From contig VYDF01000199.1 in NCBI GenBank assembly GCA_009843565.1, positions 1 through 18,837 on the forward strand: a stretch of 18,837 bases of DNA, in the 5' to 3' direction. Below are positions 8,256 to 15,660 of this stretch, one piece after another. The stretch is from Acidimicrobiia bacterium. Lineage in GTDB: Bacteria; Actinomycetota; Acidimicrobiia; Acidimicrobiales; Bin134. Numbering within the stretch: the first letter of the stretch is position 1; every line of letters starts with the position of its first letter. A program made the position numbers and the translations under genes. Below the pieces are notes generated by a model. It ran no database searches, was not told where the DNA came from, and worked only from the letters and a program-made list of their open reading frames with translations.

Positions 8256-8274
8256 CCGGGCACGTCGATTATTC
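8256..8274. repeat. 19-bp direct repeat, copy 2 (overlaps tadE-like stop)
   Basis: Identical to positions 8215-8233. On the minus strand it holds the end of the last sense codon and the TAA stop of the tadE-like gene (8271-8269), so copy 1 looks like a duplicate of that gene's 3' end. Confidence 0.85.
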
Positions 8275-8658
8275 CACCCTGATGGTCAAGGCCTCCTCGA
8301 GTGCCATGGAAGGAAAGAACCGGCCCACGATGGGCACTGCGGGTTCCGGGCGATAGCGCACCGTCACCCGGAGAAGGCCGCCAGCCGTCCGGCTCCCCGA
8401 TGTCTCCACCTGCAATCTGCCCGGATCTAGGCCGGTAGCAGCCAGCGCAGCAGAAGCAGCGGATTCGGTTGTCGGCTCGACTGCGGCCGCTCGGGCCGCT
8501 TCCCGGGTGGCATGGACGATCAGGATGTGGTCGCGCACCAGCAATCCCACCTGCACCAGCACCAGCACCATCGCCATGACAAATGGAAGGACCAACGCCG
8601 TCTCCACCGCAGCTTGGCCTCGGTCACGGGGTATCGAACCCGCAGCCGGCCAAACCAC
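8269..8658 (-). CDS. TadE-like pseudopilin
   Basis: A 129-aa protein with the TadE-family N-terminus: a short leader, then DRGQAAVETALVLPFVMAM. This contains a type IV prepilin-like site G14/Q15 with Glu at +5 (E19), followed by one hydrophobic helix and an exported C-terminal domain. It is expected to be cut by a prepilin peptidase and to act as a minor pilin in the Tad apparatus. The start is GTG at 8658, overlapping the TAG stop of the upstream pilin gene by one base, so the two are translationally coupled. It matches the position of TadE-like genes after the DUF4244 gene in mycobacterial Tad loci (from memory). The TAA stop lies inside a 19-bp repeat. Confidence 0.85.
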   Translation of the reverse strand: MVWPAAGSIPRDRGQAAVETALVLPFVMAMVLVLVQVGLLVRDHILIVHATREAARAAAVEPTTESAASAALAATGLDPGRLQVETSGSRTAGGLLRVTVRYRPEPAVPIVGRFFPSMALEEALTIRVE

Positions 8659-8864
8659 TAGCCAACGAGACCAGTGATATGGCGGAAGACGGCGTCGAGC
8701 AGGTTGGAAATGCGGTTGGTCTTGGTAACCCAGGACACCAAGAGCATGGCCACTGCGGTGGCCCCCAACAGGATGAGGGCATACTCAGCGGTGGCCTGGC
8801 CCCGGTCAGAGCCCAAGCGGGCCAGCCACGAGGACAAAGCAATCAGCAATCGAAGCAGGATCAT
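8658..8864 (-). CDS. Flp-type pilin, DUF4244-like
   Basis: A 68-aa small pilin candidate. After a 22-residue leader rich in Leu and Arg comes GQATAEYALILLGATAVAM, a textbook Flp processing site G/QATAEY (cut after G22, Glu at +5, Tyr at +6). A single long hydrophobic helix and a short amphipathic tail follow. It resembles the DUF4244 proteins of actinobacterial Tad loci. The start is ATG at 8864; the stop overlaps the tadE-like start. It lies 48 nt after tadC. It is the only good candidate for the major structural pilin in this locus. Confidence 0.85.
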   Translation of the reverse strand: MILLRLLIALSSWLARLGSDRGQATAEYALILLGATAVAMLLVSWVTKTNRISNLLDAVFRHITGLVG

Positions 8865-8912
8865 GAGAGCACCAGTGCGGACAAAACGCGGTGGGGGAAG
8901 AAGGCAACTTGG

Positions 8913-9614
8913 TCATTGGCGAAAGGCGACCAGGGTCTCAGCGAGCACTGGGGCCAAAGTGAGAAGGATGAATGCGGGCAGAATGCAGGTGACCAGGGGA
9001 AACAAGAGCCGCAGAGGCAGGCGGCGAGCGTTCTCTTCAGCTCGGCGCCGTCGCAGCAGCCGGCTATCGGCAGCAAGCTGCTCCAACGAGGTTTCCAAGT
9101 CGGTGCCGTAGCGGTCGCCGTCAACCAGCACCCTCACCAATGGGCGTACCGGCTCGCCGACAGAGTCGGGCAGCGTTTCCAGCGCTTCGGCTAGACGCAT
9201 GCCGGTACGCACTCGCCAGCTGGCACCCGCCAGTCCGAGCCCCACTGGGCCGCAGAGGCGCTCCCCCACTGCGGCCACCGCCAGATGGACATTGAGCCCC
9301 GACGAAATTGCCAGCCGAAGCAGATCAATCGCCTCAGGCAGTTCTTCGAGCACTTCAGCCTGCTGCCTTCGTTGCTCTCGGGTTCGCCGTCGGTGGGGAG
9401 TGATCCACACCAGCAGCCCGACGCCCATTCCGAGCACCGGATGAACGCCCACTGCTATCACGATGGCCGCAGCAACTCCCAGAGCGATTCCGGTTGTCGA
9501 GGAACGCATCCGCTTCGGGGCCGGAGAGAGGGATCGAACCTGTCGGGGTCGTTTTCGCCATCCCCAAAGCACCACTACCCCCGCCCACATCAACCCCAGT
9601 GCGATTGGAAGCAT
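8913..9614 (-). CDS. tadC: TadC-like inner-membrane platform protein
   Basis: A 233-aa type II secretion F-domain (T2SSF) protein, one of the two inner-membrane platform subunits of the Tad pilus machine. There is an N-terminal membrane helix (about residues 1-19), a second hydrophobic pair (about 42-72), then the cytoplasmic T2SSF helices with EAIDLLRLAISSGLNVHLAV, and a C-terminal double membrane span with LRLLFPLVTCILPAFILL. The start is ATG at 9614, 4 nt after the tadB stop, which is consistent with coupled expression and with TadB-TadC pairing. The short length is usual for actinobacterial copies. Confidence 0.85.
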   Translation of the reverse strand: MLPIALGLMWAGVVVLWGWRKRPRQVRSLSPAPKRMRSSTTGIALGVAAAIVIAVGVHPVLGMGVGLLVWITPHRRRTREQRRQQAEVLEELPEAIDLLRLAISSGLNVHLAVAAVGERLCGPVGLGLAGASWRVRTGMRLAEALETLPDSVGEPVRPLVRVLVDGDRYGTDLETSLEQLAADSRLLRRRRAEENARRLPLRLLFPLVTCILPAFILLTLAPVLAETLVAFRQ

Positions 9615-9618
9615 GAGC

Positions 9619-10389
9619 TCAGGTCCGGGCGTTGACGATCCGGCGCATCCAAAGAGCGCCGATCACATCGAGACCCAATCCGATGGCGAGGATGGCCAGC
9701 CCGATGGGGGTGGTGAACAGAAAACTGGCTCCGTCGTCGCCCACGCCAGCCGACAAGAGCATGAATCCGGCTGGCAGAGCTGCGATCATCATCGCCGACA
9801 CCCGGGCCTGCGATGTAAGCGAGCGCACCTCAAGCTCGAGCGCAGCCCGATCGCGCAAAGTGGCGGCCACGCCGTCAATGGCACGAGCGCGTGCACCGCC
9901 AGCGGTGGCGGCAAAGGCAATGGCGGCCGCGGCCAAGCCAGCACCACTGTGGGGGCGCCGGTTGGCCCAACGCTCGAACACCTCGGCGCTGCGAATCCCC
10001 CGCTGGAGTTCGGCTGCTAGCGGCGCCACTTCGTGATACAGCGGAGATGGTGTGCTGGAGGCGGCCTCGATGGCGGCGGGACCGAGCTGCAAGCCGGTGC
10101 GCAAGCCCCGGGCAATGGCTTCTAGAAATCCGGGTAGCTGTCCCTCAATCACCCGATCGCGGCGATGGCAATTGATCCTGAGCGCCACAAGGCTGGCGGC
10201 GATAGACCCAACCATTCCGAACAGCGCCCCGACCGAACCGGCCTGAAGCGCGCCGAATCCGGCGCCAAGCAAGGCAACGGCACCCAGCCCCTGCCACACC
10301 TGGGGCAGAGTTAGATGCACATCGGCCAGGGCAGCCATGCGTTGAATCCGACCGGCGACTGCCGCGAGGACTCTCTTGGCCGCGTTCAC
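9619..10389 (-). CDS. tadB: TadB-like inner-membrane platform protein
   Basis: T2SSF-family membrane protein of the Tad machine, partner of TadC and of the TadA ATPase. The hydrophobic span QGLGAVALLGAGFGALQAG and a following one precede the cytoplasmic part QLPGFLEAIARGLRTGLQLG. The C-terminal membrane spans lie around RVSAMMIAALPAGFMLLSAG and PIGLAILAIGLGLDVIGAL. I place the start at GTG 10389, where GTGA overlaps the tadA stop by 4 nt. A GTG at 10401 would add four residues with a 16-nt overlap. Neither has a clear Shine-Dalgarno sequence, so the choice rests on the overlap geometry. Confidence 0.83.
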   Translation of the reverse strand: MNAAKRVLAAVAGRIQRMAALADVHLTLPQVWQGLGAVALLGAGFGALQAGSVGALFGMVGSIAASLVALRINCHRRDRVIEGQLPGFLEAIARGLRTGLQLGPAAIEAASSTPSPLYHEVAPLAAELQRGIRSAEVFERWANRRPHSGAGLAAAAIAFAATAGGARARAIDGVAATLRDRAALELEVRSLTSQARVSAMMIAALPAGFMLLSAGVGDDGASFLFTTPIGLAILAIGLGLDVIGALWMRRIVNART

Positions 10390-11408
10390 TGTCTGAGCCA
10401 CTGGGGATCGGGCGTCGCCGCGTCAGGAGCCCGAGGTTCGACCGCAGGCAGACTGTGCAACCGGTGCTCATCGGCGATCTGGCACAGTCGTGGACGGCTC
10501 CCCTCGTCGCATTCTTGGGAGCGGTCGACGATTGCCAGCGACGTGATGCGCCGTCGGCCGTGGGGACGGCGGGCCACATGTGCCACCACGTCGACCGCGG
10601 CGGCGACCTGTTGCCTAATGGCGGCCAAGGGCACAGCACCACCGTCGAGAAGCACCATGGTCTCCAGCCGGCTCAAGGCATCGTCCGGGCTGTTGGCATG
10701 GCAGGTGGAAAGCGAACCCTCGTGCCCGGTGTTCATGGCCTGGAGCATGTCCAGGGTCTCTGCTCCCCGAACCTCACCGACAATGATGCGATCAGGCCTC
10801 ATCCGCAGGGCGTTGCGCACAAGCTGGCGGATGGAGACGGGGGCAACTCCGTCGGAGTCGGCCGGTCGAGCCTCAAGGCGCACGACATGATCGCTGGCCA
10901 AGGCCAACTCAGCCGCGTCCTCCACCGTCACCACCCGCTCGCCAGGAGCAATGGAAGCGGCGAGCGCATTCAACAGGGTGGTCTTGCCCGCTCCGGCACC
11001 GCCTGACACCACGAAATTGCAGCGGGCGGCAACCGCCCACCGCAGTGCCGACACCACCCCCGGAGGGGCGAAGTCCTCCAGGGGAACCGGGTGGACAGAG
11101 AAGCGGCGGATGGTCACATAGGGGCCGTCCACCGCCACCGGGGGCACTACCGCATTGAGCCGAGAGCCATCGGGAAGCCGAGCGTCCACCATGGGAGAGC
11201 TTCGGTCGATGCGCCGACCTAGCGGCGCCACCGTCTGTTCGATGAGCAGATCGATGGTCTCTACGTCCAACACGATCCCGGTCGCCTCCAGGCGACCGCG
11301 GCGCTCGACCCACACCGGTCCGGGCCCGTTCACCATGATTTCCGACACCGATGGATCGCGCAGAAGCGGCTCAATGGCCTCTCGCCCTCCCCCGCTGCGA
11401 CTCCACAC
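10386..11408 (-). CDS. tadA: TadA/CpaF-type secretion ATPase
   Basis: Cytoplasmic hexameric ATPase of the VirB11/GspE superfamily that powers pilus assembly. Counting from the TTG at 11411: the Walker A motif GGAGAGKTT is at 137-145, the Asp box VTVEDAAEL at 161-169, the Walker B segment RPDRIIVGEVRG at 205-216 and the His box GHEGSLSTCHAN at 229-240. The N-terminal IMVNGPGPVWVERRGRL is typical of CpaF. All catalytic elements are present. Two starts one codon apart are possible, TTG 11411 and GTG 11408; I use the GTG. The tadZ-like stop is 6 nt upstream, with AGGAA before it. The tail after about residue 295 is rich in Pro, Asp and Arg and looks unconserved. Confidence 0.92.
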   Translation of the reverse strand: MWSRSGGGREAIEPLLRDPSVSEIMVNGPGPVWVERRGRLEATGIVLDVETIDLLIEQTVAPLGRRIDRSSPMVDARLPDGSRLNAVVPPVAVDGPYVTIRRFSVHPVPLEDFAPPGVVSALRWAVAARCNFVVSGGAGAGKTTLLNALAASIAPGERVVTVEDAAELALASDHVVRLEARPADSDGVAPVSIRQLVRNALRMRPDRIIVGEVRGAETLDMLQAMNTGHEGSLSTCHANSPDDALSRLETMVLLDGGAVPLAAIRQQVAAAVDVVAHVARRPHGRRRITSLAIVDRSQECDEGSRPRLCQIADEHRLHSLPAVEPRAPDAATPDPQWLRQ

Positions 11409-11414
11409 CAAGGC

Positions 11415-12095
11415 TCAGAGTTCCTCACACAACCGGCCGAGAGCTTTGATCGCCCCTTTGGGCACCCGTGTCCTTAACATCCCAGCGTCAACCGCTCGGG
11501 CGATGTCAGGATCTACCGCCACGGTGGCCAGCACCGGAGCGCCAATGGCCCGTTCGCAGTCGGATCGAGTCAGAGACCGTCCAGCTTCAGCCACCAGCAC
11601 GACCCCGCTGGGTCGGACCGGGAGCGAGACAGTGCGGCGCAGGGCCAGATAGCACGCCCGGGTAACCAGTATCGACCGATCTGCCTCGGCCGCCAGTCGC
11701 CAACGCAGATCCTCTTCGCCTGAGACACCGTCTGCAACCTGAGACTGAGCCCGCAATACTCCGGCGTCCACCACAACCACAGCATCAGAGTCCAGCCAGT
11801 CCACGAGCTCGTCAGCCCTCCGTGCGGTCAACGGAGCCTGCCCGCGGGCAAGCAGCGACAAGTTCGGCGTCAGCTCCTCAAGACCACGCTCAAGCGAGCA
11901 GGGGGCGAGATCACTGCGAAGCCACTCACCCAACCCTGATGTTGTCTCCGCACAGCCGAACACCGCGGGCAGATCACCGCAGAGATCAACAAGTAGAACC
12001 GGCCGGTCGCGATCTTGGGCAGCATGTAGGCTGACGAGAGCCGCTACCACCGACGTGCCAGAACCTCCCTTGGTTGACCAACAGGTCACCAGCAT
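11415..12095 (-). CDS. TadZ/CpaE-like MinD-family ATPase, degenerate P-loop
   Basis: A 226-aa SIMIBI-class protein, first gene of the Tad locus. Family members localise the Tad machine at a pole or septum. The N-terminus MLVTCWSTKGGSGTS carries the deviant Walker A pattern KGGxGxS. The signature lysine K9 is kept, but the P-loop lysine is replaced by Thr14, so ATP hydrolysis may be weak or absent. Later elements are VLLVDLCGDLPAVFG and DAVVVVDAGVL. The start is ATG at 12095, with a perfect GGAGG 5 nt upstream. A longer frame from TTG 12170 would add 25 non-conserved residues and is rejected. The gene corresponds in place to the septum-site-like gene that opens the mycobacterial tad locus (from memory). 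Confidence 0.82.
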   Translation of the reverse strand: MLVTCWSTKGGSGTSVVAALVSLHAAQDRDRPVLLVDLCGDLPAVFGCAETTSGLGEWLRSDLAPCSLERGLEELTPNLSLLARGQAPLTARRADELVDWLDSDAVVVVDAGVLRAQSQVADGVSGEEDLRWRLAAEADRSILVTRACYLALRRTVSLPVRPSGVVLVAEAGRSLTRSDCERAIGAPVLATVAVDPDIARAVDAGMLRTRVPKGAIKALGRLCEEL

Positions 12096-12105
12096 GAAAA
12101 CCTCC
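12096..12105 (-). promoter_or_regulatory. Strong ribosome binding site of the tadZ-like gene
   Basis: GGAGG (positions 12105-12101 on the minus strand) is followed by 5 nt and the ATG at 12095. It is the strongest Shine-Dalgarno match in the window and fixes the start of the first tad gene. Confidence 0.85.
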
Positions 12106-12145
12106 GCGAGTTGATCGCTTCGGCGAGCAGAGGGGAAGTCAGAAC

Positions 12146-12174
12146 AATCTATGTTGAAAATGGCTGACAATCAA
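12146..12174 (-). promoter_or_regulatory. Predicted tad operon promoter
   Basis: On the minus strand a -35 TTGATT (12174-12169), a 17-nt spacer and a -10 TAGATT (12151-12146) predict a start near 12139 and a leader of about 44 nt containing the GGAGG site. The promoter lies within the first codons of the divergent ABC permease gene. An inverted repeat TGTTGA-N13-TCAACA (12152-12157 and 12171-12176) covers the spacer and the -35. Confidence 0.6.
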
Positions 12175-13284
12175 CAAGCATTTTCTGACGGGCATGACAT
12201 AGGCCGTTATTTTCGACCGTTTGCCGGTTTGGTCGTACCAGCAGCTGCGGTCATTGCGGCCCTCGCGGTGGGCGCCATCCTTTTGGGAGTATTCGGAGCC
12301 AACCCGCTCACCGGCTACCGGGAGTTGTTCACGGGAGCGTTCGGAGGACCTGATGAGCTGGCCGCCACCGCTCTGAAGTCCATCCCCCTCATGCTGGTCG
12401 GCGTCGGCATCTGCATTGCATTCCGCACCGGCGTCATCAACATCGGTGGCGAGGGCCAGATCATCATGGGTGCCATCCTGGCCACACTGGTGGCGTTGGC
12501 CCTGCCCGATGTCCCCCGTCCGGTACTGGTTCCTCTAGTGATGATCGCCGGAGGCATCGGAGGGGGGATCTGGGGAGCGATTCCCGGAGCGCTCAAGGCC
12601 TACAGCGGGGTCAACGAGATTCTCAGCACCATCATGATGAACATCATCGCCGGGTTCTTCATGAGCTTTTTGCTGGAAGATTGGCTCATCGAGCCTGGCG
12701 CCATCAGGATCCAGCAAACCAAGCGCTTGACCCAGAATGCCGATCTGCCCATATTGCCGGGGGGGACGCGACTGCACCTGGGCATCGTGGTGGCCCTGAT
12801 TGTGGCCATCCTCGCGTACCTGCTGTTGTTCCGCAGCAGCCTGGGCATGCGCCTGCGGGCGGTTGGCCACAACCCCCACGCCTCGCGCGCTTCAGGCATG
12901 AAAGTCGAGATGAGCATCACCCAGGCCTTGGCCTTCAGCGGGGCCTGCGCTGGCATCGCCGGTGCGGTGTTGGTGTTCGGTAGCGAATCGCACCGGCTGA
13001 TCGGCGAGGGCGGCCCGTTGGCATTCACCCAGAGTGCGGGGTTCAACGGCATCGTGACCGCGTTGTTCGGAGGGCTTCACCCGCTGTTCACGGTGCTGTC
13101 GTCCTATCTGTTCGGCGGAATGCTGGCCGGAGGCATCTCCCTGCAACGAGCGGTGCAGGTTCCCCAAGCCCTGGTGATCGCACTCAACGGCGTAGTGGTG
13201 GTATTCGTGGTGGGAAGCCTCAAACTGCGCACCCGAGTGCAGCGATGGGCTGAAGGCGACATCCAGATGGAGGATCGGGCATGA
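12151..13284 (+). CDS. ABC transporter permease, nucleoside/BMP type (first of pair)
   Basis: A 377-aa inner-membrane permease of the BPD_transp_2 family, in the branch that works with BmpA/PnrA-type lipoproteins and imports nucleosides in characterised cases. It has 8-10 hydrophobic segments and the characteristic stretches CIAFRTGVINIGGEGQIIMG and PGALKAYSGVNEILSTIMMN. ATG 12151 and ATG 12160 are both possible starts; a purine run AGGGGA lies about 15 nt before the first, so neither start is well supported. The stop overlaps the next permease by 4 nt (ATGA). No ATPase or binding-protein gene accompanies the pair here. The gene is divergent from the tad operon, whose predicted promoter falls in its first codons. 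Confidence 0.9.
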   Translation: MLKMADNQQAFSDGHDIGRYFRPFAGLVVPAAAVIAALAVGAILLGVFGANPLTGYRELFTGAFGGPDELAATALKSIPLMLVGVGICIAFRTGVINIGGEGQIIMGAILATLVALALPDVPRPVLVPLVMIAGGIGGGIWGAIPGALKAYSGVNEILSTIMMNIIAGFFMSFLLEDWLIEPGAIRIQQTKRLTQNADLPILPGGTRLHLGIVVALIVAILAYLLLFRSSLGMRLRAVGHNPHASRASGMKVEMSITQALAFSGACAGIAGAVLVFGSESHRLIGEGGPLAFTQSAGFNGIVTALFGGLHPLFTVLSSYLFGGMLAGGISLQRAVQVPQALVIALNGVVVVFVVGSLKLRTRVQRWAEGDIQMEDRA

Positions 13285-14216
13285 ACGATTTCTTCACCGT
13301 CGCCATCATCACCGCCACTTTGGCATCGGGCATCCGGCTTGCGGTGCCCTTCCTGCTCGCCGCGCTGGGCGAGGCCGTCGGCCAACGGGCTGGGGTGCTC
13401 AACCTGGGTGTCGAGGGGGTCATGCTCATCGGCGCGTTCGCTGCCTACTACACCGCACTGGAGTCGGGGAGCGCCGCCTTCGGGCTGCTGATGGGGCTCG
13501 TGACGGGAATGGTGATGGGCCTCATCTACGCCTTCATCACCGTGGTGATGCACGCCGAACAAGGCATCAGCGGAATCGGGATATATCTCTTCGGCTTGGG
13601 CTTCACCGATTTGCTGTTCCAAAAGCAGGTAGGCACCCCACGGCCCATCAGCGGGCTGCAAGCCAAGCCCCTCAACTGGCTGGCTGAGGACACCGGGCGG
13701 GCCGGCGAGCTGCTCTTCAGCCACACCATCCTCACGTATGTGGCCTTCTTGTTGGTGCCGGTGATTTATTGGCTCATCACCAAGACCACCTTCGGCCTCA
13801 ACGTGCGAGCCGTGGGAGAAAACCCGCAAGCGGCCGACACCTTGGGCGTGAGCGTGAACGGCATCCGCACCGCGGCCATCGTCATCGGCAACACCATGGC
13901 CGGGCTGGCCGGCGCGGCTCTGGCCTTGGAGATCGGGATCTTCCAGCAGAACCTCACCGCTGGTCGCGGGTTCATCGCCATCGCCCTGGTGTACTTCGGA
14001 GCGTGGCGGCCAGTCGGAGTAATGACCGGCTCTCTGCTGTTCGGCATCGTGTCGTCCACCGTGCTTCAACTCCAGGTCCAAGACGTCATTTCCGGATCGG
14101 TGGCATCAATCGCCAACATGGCCCCGGCGGTCTTGACGGTGATCGTGCTAGTGGTGGTGAGCCGGCGCATCGGCCAACCAGCAGCCCTCACCCGACCGTT
14201 CACACGCGACGGCTGA
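13281..14216 (+). CDS. ABC transporter permease, nucleoside/BMP type (second of pair)
   Basis: A 311-aa BPD_transp_2 permease, the usual second subunit of the heterodimeric channel. It is marked by GEAVGQRAGVLNLGVEGVML near the N-terminus and LNVRAVGENPQAADTLGVSV in the cytoplasmic loop, with about 8-9 hydrophobic segments. ATGA overlap with the first permease gives 1:1 coupled expression. The protein resembles the B. subtilis NupQ/YufQ group. The exact substrate (nucleosides, or another small polar solute) cannot be decided without the binding protein, which is not in the window. Confidence 0.9.
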   Translation: MNDFFTVAIITATLASGIRLAVPFLLAALGEAVGQRAGVLNLGVEGVMLIGAFAAYYTALESGSAAFGLLMGLVTGMVMGLIYAFITVVMHAEQGISGIGIYLFGLGFTDLLFQKQVGTPRPISGLQAKPLNWLAEDTGRAGELLFSHTILTYVAFLLVPVIYWLITKTTFGLNVRAVGENPQAADTLGVSVNGIRTAAIVIGNTMAGLAGAALALEIGIFQQNLTAGRGFIAIALVYFGAWRPVGVMTGSLLFGIVSSTVLQLQVQDVISGSVASIANMAPAVLTVIVLVVVSRRIGQPAALTRPFTRDG

Positions 14217-14248
14217 TCCCGTGGTTCGTCTCTAGCCGACAACCCAGG

Positions 14249-14265
14249 GCGCGTACGGTTGGGCC
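14249..14265 (+). promoter_or_regulatory. Predicted leaderless promoter of the DHA2 exporter (-10 region)
   Basis: TACGGT ends exactly 6 nt before the GTG at 14266. There is no Shine-Dalgarno sequence, and the -35 region is unremarkable. The same TACGGT-N6-GTG arrangement occurs before the amidohydrolase gene at 17318. Confidence 0.5.
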
Positions 14266-15648
14266 GTGCTGGCGCGTCATTGGGCGGTTTTTTGGGTGTG
14301 CATGGGGGCGGTGTTCCTCATCACCCTGGACGCCACCCTGCAACCGCTGGCCTTAGTGAGTATCGGGGAGAGCTTTGGCGCCAGTCGCCCGTCAACGGTT
14401 TGGGTGCTCAGCGCTTTCTCGATTTCACTGGCCACTTTTGTGGTCGCTGCTGGGCGCCTCGCCGATCGCACCGGTCGCCGCCAGATGTTTCTTGTTGGCT
14501 TGGCCCTGTATGTGCTCGGCTCGGTGGGGGGTTGGCTGGCGCCGGAGCTGTGGGTGCTGGTGTTTTGCCGGGCCGCGCAGGGAGCGGGCGCCGCTTTTGT
14601 TATGCCTGCGTCTCTGGGGTTGATCCTGGCCGTTTGGCCCGCCAATGACCAAACTCGGGCCATCACAACATGGACCGCGGTCGGCGGTGTGGCCGGGGCC
14701 CTGGCGCCGACGTTGGGCGGTTTGCTCATAGACGTCTGGAGCTGGAGAGCGGCCTATGTCCTCAACGTGGCCATCGGGGTGCCGTCGTTCCTGGCCGCCC
14801 GCGCTCTGCTCACCGAAACGGAGCGCAAGGTTGCTTCTCGACTCCCCGACTTCGTGGGTGCGCTGTTGGTCGCGGCCAGCCTTGGGATGCTGACTCTCAG
14901 CCTGGTGCAAGGCCGGACATGGGGCTGGAGCGATGGCCGCATCATCGCTGCCTTTGCTTTGGCCGCCGTCCTATTGCCTCTGATCCGGCACCGCATTCTG
15001 GGCCATCCCGCGCCCATCGTTGAACCGCGATTGCTGAAGCTTCGGACCTACCGGCGGGCTCTGTTCATCGCCATCGCCATTCCTAGCTTCTTGTTCCCCT
15101 TTTTCGTGATGATGGTGCAGTACCTGGAGCAGGTCTGGGACTACCGGCCGCTGAGAGCAGGGCTTGCGCTCTTGCCGTTTCCCGCCGCGGCCACACTGGC
15201 CAGTGTGTTGGCCGGACGGCTGAGCCGCCGCTTCGACGAGCGCACCATCGCCGTGGCTGCCATGGCCACCACCACAGTGGCAGTGGTGTGGCTGCGCCTA
15301 GTGCCCGGCCCCGATCCGGCCTACTGGACGGCGTTCTTCATTCCCATTTTGTTGGGCGGCATTGGAGGCTGGGGAATGGGGCTGCCCATGATCAATGCCA
15401 TCGGAGCTCGGGACCTCGACAATGAGACCTACAGCCTGGGCATGGGAGTGCTGTCCACCGCCCGCCAAGTGGGAGCTCTCACGGGGCTGGCTGTCGCCTT
15501 CGGGCTACTGGGCAACGTGTCCGACGCCCAGCTGTTCGATCGCTTTCAGCAAATCTGGACCGTGCTGGTGGTGCTATCGGTTCTGGGCGTGTTCGTCGCC
15601 CTGTCCCTGCCTCGGCGGACGATTCCGCAGCGAACTAGCTGGGAGTAG
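14266..15648 (+). CDS. MFS exporter, DHA2 family (14 TM)
   Basis: A 460-aa proton-driven efflux protein of the drug:H+ antiporter-2 type. Visible motifs are LDATLQPLAL (motif D1 place, about 21-30), motif A GRLADRTGRRQMF (63-75), RAAQGAGAAFVMPASLGLI (motif B place) and the antiporter motif C region GGVAGALAPTLGGLL. Around 14 hydrophobic segments fit. The start is GTG at 14266, 49 nt after the second permease, with a TACGGT box 6 nt upstream, so it is probably transcribed separately and without a leader. The substrate is not predictable. No adjacent TetR or MarR regulator, which often accompanies such exporters, is present. Confidence 0.9.
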   Translation: MLARHWAVFWVCMGAVFLITLDATLQPLALVSIGESFGASRPSTVWVLSAFSISLATFVVAAGRLADRTGRRQMFLVGLALYVLGSVGGWLAPELWVLVFCRAAQGAGAAFVMPASLGLILAVWPANDQTRAITTWTAVGGVAGALAPTLGGLLIDVWSWRAAYVLNVAIGVPSFLAARALLTETERKVASRLPDFVGALLVAASLGMLTLSLVQGRTWGWSDGRIIAAFALAAVLLPLIRHRILGHPAPIVEPRLLKLRTYRRALFIAIAIPSFLFPFFVMMVQYLEQVWDYRPLRAGLALLPFPAAATLASVLAGRLSRRFDERTIAVAAMATTTVAVVWLRLVPGPDPAYWTAFFIPILLGGIGGWGMGLPMINAIGARDLDNETYSLGMGVLSTARQVGALTGLAVAFGLLGNVSDAQLFDRFQQIWTVLVVLSVLGVFVALSLPRRTIPQRTSWE

Positions 15649-15660
15649 ACGCCAGAGGCT

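Noticed and set aside
12096..12170. Extension of the tadZ-like gene to a TTG at 12170
   Set aside because: It would bypass the perfect GGAGG-N5-ATG at 12095 and place the predicted promoter inside the gene.
13104..14081. A long 325-codon minus-strand frame opposite the second permease
   Set aside because: It mirrors a well-supported membrane protein gene; its His-, Gln- and Glu-rich translation is typical of antisense frames in GC-rich DNA.
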